Origin: Thermogemmatispora aurantia
GTDB taxonomy: Bacteria; Chloroflexota; Ktedonobacteria; Ktedonobacterales; Ktedonobacteraceae
DNA: 64,000 nucleotides
Direction: 5' to 3'
NCBI RefSeq assembly: GCF_008974285.1
Contig: NZ_BKZV01000005.1
Location: forward strand, 62,001-126,000
A program made the translations under genes and the position numbers. Below are positions 54,463-61,803 of this stretch, piece by piece. The first letter of the stretch is position 1. Every line of letters starts with the position of its first letter. The notes beneath the pieces were generated by a model. The model searched no databases. It worked only from the letters and a program-made list of their open reading frames with translations, and was not told the DNA's origin.

Positions 54463-55106
54463 GTGCGCCGTTGTGCTCACAGCGTCCCTGTCGGGAGAGA
54501 CCCGACGCCACTGGAGCAGACGTGGCTAAAGCGCCATCTTACCTCGCGCCGAAAGGTAGCGGGGGACAACAGCATGATGGAAAAGTCGTTGTTGGGAGTC
54601 TCCAGCATCTCAGCGTCGCGCTCACTCGCCCCCGAGGTGGAGAGAGCCGATCGCATGATGCCAGCTCCTTCAACGGCAGCTAGGCCGTATATGGTCAAGC
54701 CCGCCAGGGGTTGAATCCCTCGATAGCCTGCCCTGGTGTTGTCAGCTGTGATTAGGAGGGCTGGCAAATGCTCCCATCAGGTAGGCGATTGTCCATGAAG
54801 GGAGACCTACGTACGGAGCGGGGCGTTGTGGGAACTACGGGATCACCTAAAAGTTACAGGGTTTTTCTCAGCCCCTGTGGCTCATGGTGACGGAGCGCCC
54901 ATAGTACTCAAACGATCAGCGTAATGGCTGATACATGGGGAAGGGGCGCAGGAGAAGTGTCTTCAGGCGCTTCTCTGGAGAGCCGGATGCATTGAAAGGT
55001 GCACGTCCGGTTCGGGAGGGGATAACCAGCGTGATCCAGGCCGGACCTGGTGTAGTCCCGGCTTGAGACTTCTGCCGTCAGGCAGGGCTGGCTGTCTGCT
55101 TCACTC
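54463..55106 (+). ncRNA. ORF-less group II intron in tRNA-Lys
   Basis: 644 nt from GTGCG (5' consensus GUGYG) to the final AC (3' consensus AY). Domain V is recognisable at 54980-55013. No reverse transcriptase or maturase frame is present, so splicing must be autocatalytic or helped by a protein encoded elsewhere. A candidate EBS1, TTAGGAG (54752-54758), can pair with the last seven exon bases CTCTTAA (one G-U). 93 nt lie between domain V and the 3' splice site, more than usual. Group I introns, common in bacterial tRNAs, do not fit: there is no U before the 5' site nor the final G expected of them. Confidence 0.9.
54980..55013 (+). ncRNA. Group II intron domain V (catalytic hairpin)
   Basis: 34 nt beginning GAGCCGGATGC, tetraloop GAAA at 54994-54997, and ending GCACGTCCGGTTC. 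This is the standard domain V architecture: AGC catalytic triad near the 5' end, GNRA loop, two-nt bulge, closing GUUC. Its exact length and ends match the known consensus. Confidence 0.93.
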
Positions 55107-55141
55107 GCTAGGTTCAGGGTTCGAGTCCCTGGTCACCCACT

Positions 55142-55575
55142 AATTATTGTCTGCTGTATCGGTCCGTGAGCCTGCCTGGTTTATCGGCTCATGGCCTGCT
55201 TGGCCAAAGATCGTCAGGAGGCATGCTCATGGATAGAGAAGGCCGGAAGTGGTTATGAAGGCGCTCCACTTCCGGCTGTTTTTATCTGCTTCCCCGCTCC
55301 TGCTCAGGCTGCTTTGCTCTCCTGGATCTGTCGATCTCCCTCCTCGCCTCTGCAAACTTTCCCAGGGCCGCTCTTTCCAGAGGGTCTGCCCTCCTCCGCT
55401 GACGGTGTGTTTATGTTTACAGCAGAGCTGGTCGATCTCTACCGCGAGAGAGCGCTCAAGGAGCGCTCCTGCAGCTCTGCTGCCCCAATTCCCATCTTGA
55501 CAGCCTTGCCGACACGCGTTAGTATATAAACAAAGATTTATACAAAATCGTCTGCGCACGCAAAGAAGGATCGAC
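55142..55575. other. Intergenic region after tRNA-Lys
   Basis: About 430 bp. Contains the terminator at 55242-55284; the rest, including an AT-rich stretch near 55525-55555 that may hold the promoter of the ArsR-like gene, shows no coding support. Confidence 0.5.
55242..55284 (+). terminator. Rho-independent terminator of the tRNA-Lys gene
   Basis: 11-bp perfect stem GCCGGAAGTGG (55242-55252) / CCACTTCCGGC (55266-55276), 13-nt loop, then TGTTTTTA. Confidence 0.85.
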
Positions 55576-55938
55576 TTGGACAGATCGAGTGACTGGCGTG
55601 AACTGAAAACCATGATGAAAGCGCTGGCGGATGTGGTGCGCCTGACCATCATTTACCACCTGGCGCGGAAGCCGGAGATGACGGTCACTGCGCTCACAGA
55701 CGCTCTGGAGATCAGCCAGCCCCTGGTTTCCTGGCATTTGCGGAAGCTACAGCGCGCTGGGCTGACGCGCATGCGTCGCGCCGGACGCCAGGTCTACTGT
55801 TCACTGGATAAAGAGCGCTTTCAGTATTGCCTGCAGCGGCTGCAGCAACTGGTCGATCCCGGGTTCGTGCTGGCAACGCTGCCCGTCGGGAGCGTTTCCA
55901 GAGTGGAGGCGGCGGCTGAAGTCAACCTGGAGGAGTAA
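55576..55938 (+). CDS. ArsR-family winged-helix regulator
   Basis: 120 aa from TTG 55576 (AAGGA 5 nt upstream); ATG at 55612 would also keep the domain. Winged helix: MMKALADVVRLTIIYHLARKPEMTVTALTDALEISQPLVSWHLRKLQRAGLTRMRRAGRQVYCSLD. No metal-binding Cys pair (CVC), so it does not sense metal in the ArsR/SmtB way. Only 3 nt separate its stop from the acyltransferase start, so it is the first gene of the glycolipid operon and may control it. What it senses is unknown. Confidence 0.88.
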   Translation: MDRSSDWRELKTMMKALADVVRLTIIYHLARKPEMTVTALTDALEISQPLVSWHLRKLQRAGLTRMRRAGRQVYCSLDKERFQYCLQRLQQLVDPGFVLATLPVGSVSRVEAAAEVNLEE

Positions 55939-55941
55939 CCG

Positions 55942-56832
55942 GTGTCTGTCATCTACTGGCTGGCACGTGGCACAAGTGCGCTCGCGGGGCGTACACCCCG
56001 GCCTTTGCGCCATGCCATCGGGGCGACAGTTGGAACGGCAAGTTACCTGGCCTGGCGCTCGAAACGCCGGGTGACGCAGCGCAATATGGCTCAGATCCTG
56101 GGCCGCCCTCCCAGCGATCGCGCTGTGCGCCGGTTGGCGCGCGCCTCCTGGAGCAACTACGGGCGCTACGCCTCAGATTTCTTGAGCTTCGCCCACCTCG
56201 ACATCGAAGCCATTGAGCGGCAGGGGCGCGACCTGACGCGGGGAGCCTCCTCCTGGCGTGAATATCTTCAGCAAGCGCTCCAACCCGGTCGCGGTGTGAT
56301 TCTCACCACCGCTCATTTTGGCAACTGGGACCTGGCCGGCGCCATTATCGCCCGCGAGGTACCCTTCTCGGCCATCGCCGAAACCTTCGCCGATCCCCAG
56401 CTGAATGCCCTGGTGCAAAAGCAACGCCAGGATAAAGGGATCGTCATTATCCCCATGGAGCGCTCGGTCCGACCGATGTTGCGTGTTCTGCAGCAAAATC
56501 AGATGTTGGCCATTGTGATCGATCGCCCCTTGATGGAGAACGAAGGCGTTCCCGTGAGATTCTTCGGGCGCACAACGTATGTGCCCGCTGGTGCGGCAAG
56601 GCTGGCAGTAAGGACTGGCGCTGCGATTATGTCTGGTTTCGTCTGGTACGGCAGACGGGGGCAGCACTATATGCGCGCCTTTCCCCCTGTCTTCCCTCAG
56701 ACTGAGGGAGACCGCGAGGCCGAAGTCGTGCGCCTGACCCAATATATCTTTGATGCGCTAGAGGAGATGGTCCGTAGCTATCCCGACCAGTGGTATATGT
56801 TTCGCCCTTTCTGGCCTGCTGCTGATCCCTAG
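55942..56832 (+). CDS. LpxL/HtrB/PatA-family acyltransferase 1
   Basis: 296 aa from GTG with GGAGGAG upstream. The family uses acyl-CoA or acyl-ACP to acylate a sugar or lipid at the inner membrane. Catalytic HxxxxD in TTAHFGNWDLAG (about residue 122), then IAETFADPQLNALV, the GIVIIPMERSVRPMLRVLQQNQMLAIVIDRP block, and VPVRFFGRTTYVPAGAARLAVRTGAAI. The context (PimA-like and CDP-alcohol enzymes) points to a phosphatidylinositol-mannoside-like glycolipid rather than lipid A. Confidence 0.88.
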   Translation: MSVIYWLARGTSALAGRTPRPLRHAIGATVGTASYLAWRSKRRVTQRNMAQILGRPPSDRAVRRLARASWSNYGRYASDFLSFAHLDIEAIERQGRDLTRGASSWREYLQQALQPGRGVILTTAHFGNWDLAGAIIAREVPFSAIAETFADPQLNALVQKQRQDKGIVIIPMERSVRPMLRVLQQNQMLAIVIDRPLMENEGVPVRFFGRTTYVPAGAARLAVRTGAAIMSGFVWYGRRGQHYMRAFPPVFPQTEGDREAEVVRLTQYIFDALEEMVRSYPDQWYMFRPFWPAADP

Positions 56833-57145
56833 CGGCGGAGAAAACCGCCTGACTGCTCTCTGCATTGTGCGAGAGCGGCCAGAGAGAGAAAGGCAGCTCG
56901 GGCGACGCGACAGCAAAGGCGCAGAGGCTTGCCAGGTCCTGCTTCTGTAGTGGGGCCGGAGATCGCCTACGCCAGAGACGGGACGACGGAATGCAGAGAG
57001 AACGTCACACCAGCCCAGGTAACAGGCTGGTCAGATGCCAGCGTGACTCTCAGGAGACAGGCGCTTCTCGGCAACTGCAGGCAGCCAGGAAGTTGGGTCA
57101 GGTCCTGCAAGGCAACAGGCCACGATCTTATGAAAGAAGCGCTCC
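56833..57145. other. Gap between the two acyltransferases
   Basis: About 310 bp. Small hairpins GGCGG/CCGCC (56834-56849) and ACCAGCC/GGCTGGT (57009-57031). An overlapping 180-codon frame begins at 56929 but runs out of phase into the next gene and has no motif; rejected. Confidence 0.5.
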
Positions 57146-58123
57146 TTGAGCCAGAAAACGACGACGATGTATCTGCTATTTCGCCTTGCCGCTGTCATTG
57201 TTCCGCGCTTGCCGCGTCGCTGGCTACCTGCGCTCAGCGTTCTACTAGGCTGGCTTGCCTGGATGATTGCCTTCAAAGCGCGTCGGCAGGCCACCGTCAA
57301 TATGCTTCACGTGCTGGGGCCAGAGGTACAAGCTACGCGTCCTGGACGCCGGCGTCTCCGGCGCACAGTGCGCCGAATGTTTATCAACAACGCACGCAAT
57401 TATCTCGAAGGCTTTTGTTTGCCCTATGTACCCGTCGAGGAGATAGTCAGCAATATCATTCCCGGGGGTGAGGAGCATCTGGCCGCCGCTCTGGCCCGTG
57501 GCAAAGGCGTGCTGATTGTCTCCGCCCACTTTGGCCCGTTCGACTATCTAAGCCAGTGGCTGGTTGCCAGAGGCTACGAGCTGGTGATTCCGGTCGAGCA
57601 GCTCAAAGATCGACGCATGCTCGAGCTGATGCTGAGCCTGCGCTGCAGCCACGGCATCAAATATCTCCCCGTAGGGAATGGCACGGCCATGCGGGCGATT
57701 CTGCGCACGCTGCGCCAGAATCAACTGGTGCTCATTACCGCCGACCGGGCCGTGGTGGGCCAGAGTGTCGAGCTGCCCTTCTTTGGCGCCACGGCTCGCC
57801 TGCCGGGAGGGCCGGCCATGTTGGCGCAGCGCACAGGCGCGGCTCTCGTTGGCGCCTTCGGCTGGCGCCTGGAGGGCACGCGCATGCAGGGCGAATTTAC
57901 GCCGATTTCCCTGGCGCTTCCTGAAGAAGAGCAGCAGAATCCCGAGGCGCTCATGCGCTCAATCGTGCAGGTCATGGAACGCTACATCCGGGCCCATCCC
58001 GAGCAGTGGCTTGTCTTTGCTCCTGTCTGGCTGGATCATGCTACTGCGGGCGCAGAGGATCAAGGGCGCCAGATCGGGGCCGAGGAGAGTGGGGAGGAAG
58101 AAGGCATGGTCGGCTGCCAATAG
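57146..58123 (+). CDS. LpxL/HtrB/PatA-family acyltransferase 2
   Basis: 325 aa from TTG 57146 (AAAGAAG upstream) or about 318 from ATG 57167 (MYLLFRLAAVIVPRLP); the choice is open. HxxxxD in SAHFGPFDYLSQW (about 125), VIPVEQLKDRRMLELML, GIKYLPVGNGTAMRAILRTLRQNQLVLITADR, VELPFFGATARLPGGPAMLAQRTGAALV. Acidic C-terminal tail. A diverged second copy of the preceding family member, perhaps acylating another position of the same glycolipid. Confidence 0.87.
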   Translation: MSQKTTTMYLLFRLAAVIVPRLPRRWLPALSVLLGWLAWMIAFKARRQATVNMLHVLGPEVQATRPGRRRLRRTVRRMFINNARNYLEGFCLPYVPVEEIVSNIIPGGEEHLAAALARGKGVLIVSAHFGPFDYLSQWLVARGYELVIPVEQLKDRRMLELMLSLRCSHGIKYLPVGNGTAMRAILRTLRQNQLVLITADRAVVGQSVELPFFGATARLPGGPAMLAQRTGAALVGAFGWRLEGTRMQGEFTPISLALPEEEQQNPEALMRSIVQVMERYIRAHPEQWLVFAPVWLDHATAGAEDQGRQIGAEESGEEEGMVGCQ

Positions 58124-58211
58124 GTTCGTCCGCTGAGTGGGTGGCGGTGAGGAGCGCACACGGCTCCTCTTCCGCTCAAGTAGCACACCTTCTCAATCCC
58201 GAAGGAGTAGT

Positions 58212-59033
58212 ATGGCTAGACATATGAGCAATAGGATGACTGAGGAATTACGACCTGCCAGCCTGGCCAGGCGCTTGCTAGGCCGTCATCGGCAAATGAC
58301 GGCTGTCGAGGCCTCTCTGGCCGGAAAGCTGGGTCGGGCCGATGTCCATATTCACAGTACCTACAGCGATGGTACAGCTACAATTGAGGAGATTCTGACC
58401 TACACCGAGCGCTTTAGCGACCTGGACGTGATCGCCATCACCGATCACGATTCCATTGAAGGCTCGCTACGTGCGCGCGACCTGTGGACCAGGGGCCATT
58501 ATCGCTTTGACTACATCGTCGGCGAGGAGGTCAGTACGCGTGAGGGGCACCTGCTGGCCCTCTTTATCGAGCAGCGCATTCCACCCGGGCTGAGTATGGA
58601 GGAGAGTATCGCTCTGATCCATCAGCAAGGGGGCCTGGCTATTGTCGCTCATCCCCTGCATCGCCTCTTCCGCCATAGCTGCCAGCGTGAGGTGCTTGAT
58701 CGCCTGGTCGGCTCAGATAGCGTGCAACTTGACGGTATCGAGACCTGGAATGCCAGCTTCTGCGGCATCTATGCCAATCAGGTCGCCATGCGCGCTAATC
58801 GCCGGGTCTATCGCCTGCCCGAGGTTGGCAACAGCGATGCCCATACGCTCAACGCCATTGGGCGCGGCTGCACCTGGTTTGAGGGGAAGACAGCCCACGA
58901 TCTGCGCGCATCGCTGCAGGCCGGGACCACGGCCCCTGGCGGAAAGCTCTGGCAGATGTACGATTATCTGCAGCTGGCTCAGTATCACTTTAACAAGCGA
59001 AATCAGCGGAACCGTCGCGTCTTTGCGGCGTGA
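58212..59033 (+). CDS. PHP-domain phosphoesterase
   Basis: 273 aa from ATG 58212 with GAAGGAG 4 nt upstream; the frame opens earlier, at 58137. Metal-binding PHP motifs: RADVHIHSTYSDGTATIEEIL (HxH), IAITDHDSIEG, GEEVSTREGHLLALF, IVAHPLHRL and VGNSDAHTLNAIG. Family members include RNase AM/YciV-type and nucleotide phosphatases; the substrate here is not evident. It sits inside the glycolipid cluster between acyltransferase 2 and the glycosyltransferase. Confidence 0.88.
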   Translation: MARHMSNRMTEELRPASLARRLLGRHRQMTAVEASLAGKLGRADVHIHSTYSDGTATIEEILTYTERFSDLDVIAITDHDSIEGSLRARDLWTRGHYRFDYIVGEEVSTREGHLLALFIEQRIPPGLSMEESIALIHQQGGLAIVAHPLHRLFRHSCQREVLDRLVGSDSVQLDGIETWNASFCGIYANQVAMRANRRVYRLPEVGNSDAHTLNAIGRGCTWFEGKTAHDLRASLQAGTTAPGGKLWQMYDYLQLAQYHFNKRNQRNRRVFAA

Positions 59034-59081
59034 AGTGCGCAGGGTCTTCCTTTTGGAAGAGGCAAGCTCTTGCGAAAGTCT

Positions 59082-59089
59082 GGTAAAAT
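59082..59089 (+). promoter_or_regulatory. Extended -10 promoter of the PimA-like gene
   Basis: TGGTAAAAT type element (59081-59089) with TAAAAT at 59084-59089, about 105 nt before the GTG. No good -35; consistent with an extended-10 promoter. Confidence 0.4.
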
Positions 59090-59193
59090 GTTGTATGGCG
59101 CCTTTGGCTGAGTAGGAGGGGACCGTGGCCGGGCTTGCGTAAGGTCCAGGGGATAGTCGCGTCTCTACAACATTGTAAGGCAGGGAGCGACTC

Positions 59194-60363
59194 GTGAAAA
59201 TAGGTCTCGTGACTCCATACGACTGGAGCTATCCTGGTGGAGTGCGTGAACATGTCCGCCATTTGGCGCATGAATTTCGCAAAATGGGTCTGGAGGTGCG
59301 CATCCTTGCCCCGGTCTCGGGAGATGATGAGCGGCTGGCAGAGGAGCAAGTCTATAAGATGGCCGGGGCTTCTCCCGTTCCTTTTAATGGTTCAATTGCG
59401 CGTGTGGCGCTGAACCCCTATCTCGGACGGCGCGTGCGCTCTGTACTGCAGCACGAGCGCTTTGACATTATTCACCTCCATGAGCCGTTGATTCCCGGTT
59501 TGCCGCTGACTGTGCTGCGTTTCTCGCGTGCAATCAACATAGGAACATTTCACGCCTTTGCTGCTGCCAGGATCACCTCCACGCCCTATCTGGCCTATGC
59601 ATCGCTACATCCTTTCCTGCGCCCTTACTTTCGCCGGCTGGCCGGGCGCATCGCCGTTTCACCGGCGGCCTACCAGTTTGTCTCACGCTACTTTCCGGCG
59701 GACTATCGCCTGATCCCGAACGGGGTCGATCTCGAGCGTTTCAACATCTGGAACCAGCCTTTACCCTGGTTCATGGATGGGAAGCGGAACATCCTCTTTG
59801 TCGGGCGGTTTGAGAAGCGCAAGGGCGCCAAGTACCTGTTACGCGCTATCCCCACGATCCGCGAGCGCTATCCCGACACACGGTTTATTCTCGTGGGTGA
59901 AGGCGGATTGAAGCGCGGTTTCGAACGCTTTGTTGAGAAGCAGGGCTGGCAGGACGTGGTTTTTGTAGGCCGCGTCTCGGCGGAAGAACTACCACGTTAC
60001 TTCGCCAGCGCTCACGTCTTCTGCGCACCCTCGATCGGCGGCGAGAGCCTGGGAGTGGTCTTGCTAGAGGCGATGGCCTCCGGTGTGCCCGTGGTGGCCA
60101 GCAACATCGAGGGCTATGCCACAGTCATCACACATGGCCTCAATGGCCTCTTAGCACCCCCTCGCGATAGCCTTGCGCTAAGCATGGCCATCTGCCGCCT
60201 GCTTGAAGATGAGCCGTTGCGGCGCCGCCTGGTTGAAGCTGGGTTACAAACAAGCCAGCAATATGCCTGGCCGCGGATCGCCCGCCGCGTGGTGGATTAC
60301 TATCAGGAGCTGCTGGAGGAGCGTCAGCTGCTCCATACCCTGCGCGCGCGGGAGCCGGTCTAG
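59194..60363 (+). CDS. GT4 glycosyltransferase, PimA-like mannosyltransferase
   Basis: 389 aa from GTG, with CAGGGAG upstream. N-terminal GLVTPYDWSYPGGVREHVRHLAHEFRKMG is nearly the PimA opening (Gly-rich loop); FDIIHLHEPLIPGLPL; RLIPNGVDLERF; NILFVGRFEKRKGAKYLLRAI; GEGGLKRGF; and the nucleotide-sugar site APSIGGESLGVVLLEAMASGVPVVASNIEGY with the two Glu of the EX7E motif. In actinobacteria PimA mannosylates phosphatidylinositol on the inner leaflet. Mannose and the inositol lipid are inferred here from similarity and neighbours. Confidence 0.87.
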   Translation: MKIGLVTPYDWSYPGGVREHVRHLAHEFRKMGLEVRILAPVSGDDERLAEEQVYKMAGASPVPFNGSIARVALNPYLGRRVRSVLQHERFDIIHLHEPLIPGLPLTVLRFSRAINIGTFHAFAAARITSTPYLAYASLHPFLRPYFRRLAGRIAVSPAAYQFVSRYFPADYRLIPNGVDLERFNIWNQPLPWFMDGKRNILFVGRFEKRKGAKYLLRAIPTIRERYPDTRFILVGEGGLKRGFERFVEKQGWQDVVFVGRVSAEELPRYFASAHVFCAPSIGGESLGVVLLEAMASGVPVVASNIEGYATVITHGLNGLLAPPRDSLALSMAICRLLEDEPLRRRLVEAGLQTSQQYAWPRIARRVVDYYQELLEERQLLHTLRAREPV

Positions 60364-60631
60364 CCTTCTAGCCTGATCCTCTGCGGCGCCGGCACTGTTC
60401 GCTGATTGGCGACGCTCCTCATCGCTGGATGACCCGCGCTGTGCGATGGTTGCACTGCGTCGCCCTCTCTCGTGCTCTTCGCTTCGCTCTGGCCTTTGTC
60501 AAAAGGCAAGGTCAGGGACAGGATCGCTGCTCGTTTCGTTTCGTCTGGTAGTGCGTATCTACATCATTGAGAGCGGCCCTCCGCGACAGGCTCGCCGCAA
60601 AAAAAAGAGCTAGTCCGAAGAGGGCCAGGTA

Positions 60632-60640
60632 TGGTACAAT
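60632..60640 (+). promoter_or_regulatory. Extended -10 promoter, apparently giving a leaderless mRNA
   Basis: TGGTACAAT (TACAAT 60635-60640) ends 6 nt before the ATG at 60647. A start site 6-7 nt downstream of the -10 would coincide with the ATG, and no Shine-Dalgarno is present. Confidence 0.55.
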
Positions 60641-60646
60641 AAAGAT

Positions 60647-61474
60647 ATGTTAAGCAGACGCATCCAGCAGCAAGTTCGACTCCTGGTGGCTTTCATTATC
60701 AGACCGCTGGCCAACCTTGGCGTGACTCCAAATATGTTGACGCTCGTCGGGCTGTTGCTTAGCGGCTTAACAGCCCTGGTGATTGCGCAGGGGTACCTGG
60801 TGGCAGGCGGTTTGCTGGTGTTGTTTGCTGGCATTTTCGACATGTTCGATGGGGCCGTGGCTCGCGTTCGCCAGGCTGCTACGACCTTTGGCGCTTTCTT
60901 CGACTCGACTCTCGACCGCTATTCGGAAAGCATCATTCTCTTTGGGTTGCTCTGGTACGTGTTGCAGCGTCCAGATCTCCATGAGCAGCTCTGGCCCTTT
61001 GGCCATGAGCAGCTCTGGATGATTGTCCTGGTGTTTGTCGCTGTCGTCGGCTCACTGATGGTTAGCTATACTAAGGCGCGCGCCGAAGGTCTGGGGCTGG
61101 AATGTAAAACAGGATTGCTTGCCCGCCCCGAACGTGTCGTCATTCTGGCCATTGGCCTGATTGCGGGCATTGAGATTTGGGCACTGGTTCTGCTGGCGGT
61201 TTTCTCCCAGGTGACCGCCCTTGAGCGCATGTTCTACGTTTGGCGCATCACTCGCCGGCAGGAGCGTGAGCGCCCCGCGCCTCAGCTGGCTCCTGCTCCC
61301 ACAACGCTCGCCAGTGATCAGAAGAGCAGTGCCCGCCTCAACCGCGATCGCGAGCGCCGCGCGCGGTTCTTGGGCCGGGGCCGGGGCCGGGCCGGCGAGA
61401 CCCAAGAATCACCCGCTCGCCCCGTTCCCAGCCATGTTCCGCCTCTCAGTGGCGGTATGCAGCAACAAGAGTGA
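60647..61474 (+). CDS. CDP-alcohol phosphatidyltransferase (PgsA/PIP-synthase-like)
   Basis: 275-aa membrane enzyme that joins CDP-diacylglycerol to an alcohol. The signature D-G-x2-A-R-x8-G-x3-D-x3-D is complete in DGAVARVRQAATTFGAFFDSTLDR (about residues 68-91). Six hydrophobic helices; the N-terminal FIIRPLANLGVTPNMLTLVGLL and VSYTKARAEGLGLECKTGLLARPERV segments are like the phosphatidylinositol-phosphate synthases. C-terminal tail Arg/Gln/Pro-rich. Alcohol not certain (inositol phosphate, glycerol phosphate or similar). Probably makes the lipid acceptor for the PimA-like enzyme. Confidence 0.87.
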   Translation: MLSRRIQQQVRLLVAFIIRPLANLGVTPNMLTLVGLLLSGLTALVIAQGYLVAGGLLVLFAGIFDMFDGAVARVRQAATTFGAFFDSTLDRYSESIILFGLLWYVLQRPDLHEQLWPFGHEQLWMIVLVFVAVVGSLMVSYTKARAEGLGLECKTGLLARPERVVILAIGLIAGIEIWALVLLAVFSQVTALERMFYVWRITRRQERERPAPQLAPAPTTLASDQKSSARLNRDRERRARFLGRGRGRAGETQESPARPVPSHVPPLSGGMQQQE

Positions 61475-61803
61475 ATCCAAGCTTTGCGAACGGTGTAGAG
61501 GAGATCGGGATCGGACGTGTATGTAGCGTGAGGTGCCTGTCGCCAGAAGCGAAGGACAGGCAGGGCGGATAGATGGCGGCGCGCATCCGCCCATCTTTGC
61601 AACGCGGATCGGTGAAAGTACGGCGTGCACCCTATATGCTTACTCTTTGTTGTCTTGCCTTTTCCCGAGCACCCGTTGAGGTAGAGCAGACGATAGGCGA
61701 GCAATGACGGCGTCCATTCGCCCTGACAGTTCTGTGCGTCAAGTACCTCTCCACACGATCGCCTGCGCTCCGGTCCCGAATTAGTGAGACTGGAGATCTT
61801 TTT
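61475..61803. other. Intergenic region before the NYN gene
   Basis: About 330 bp. Hairpin TGCCTGTC (61534-61541) / GACAGGCA (61555-61562) could close the preceding transcript. A minus-strand frame covers it but lacks support. Confidence 0.45.

Larger units (their letters stand above)
54425..55141 (+). tRNA. tRNA-Lys(CUU), split by a group II intron
   Basis: 5' exon 54425-54462 and 3' exon 55107-55141 join into a perfect 73-nt cloverleaf: acceptor GGGTGAC/GTCACCC, D stem GCTC/GAGC, anticodon stem AGCGA/TCGCT, loop CTCTTAA with anticodon CTT, T arm CAGGG TTCGAGT CCCTG, discriminator A. The break is between positions 38 and 39. CCA is not encoded. A strong terminator follows 100 bp later. Without splicing no functional tRNA can form, so intron removal is required if this is the only tRNA-Lys(CUU) gene. 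Confidence 0.93.

Noticed and set aside
54463..55106. Group I intron in the tRNA-Lys
   Set aside because: Lacks the exon U before the 5' site and the terminal G; the domain V hairpin and GTGCG/AC ends are diagnostic of group II.
56929..57471. 180-codon + frame between the acyltransferases
   Set aside because: Overlaps the start of acyltransferase 2 in another frame and shows no domain.
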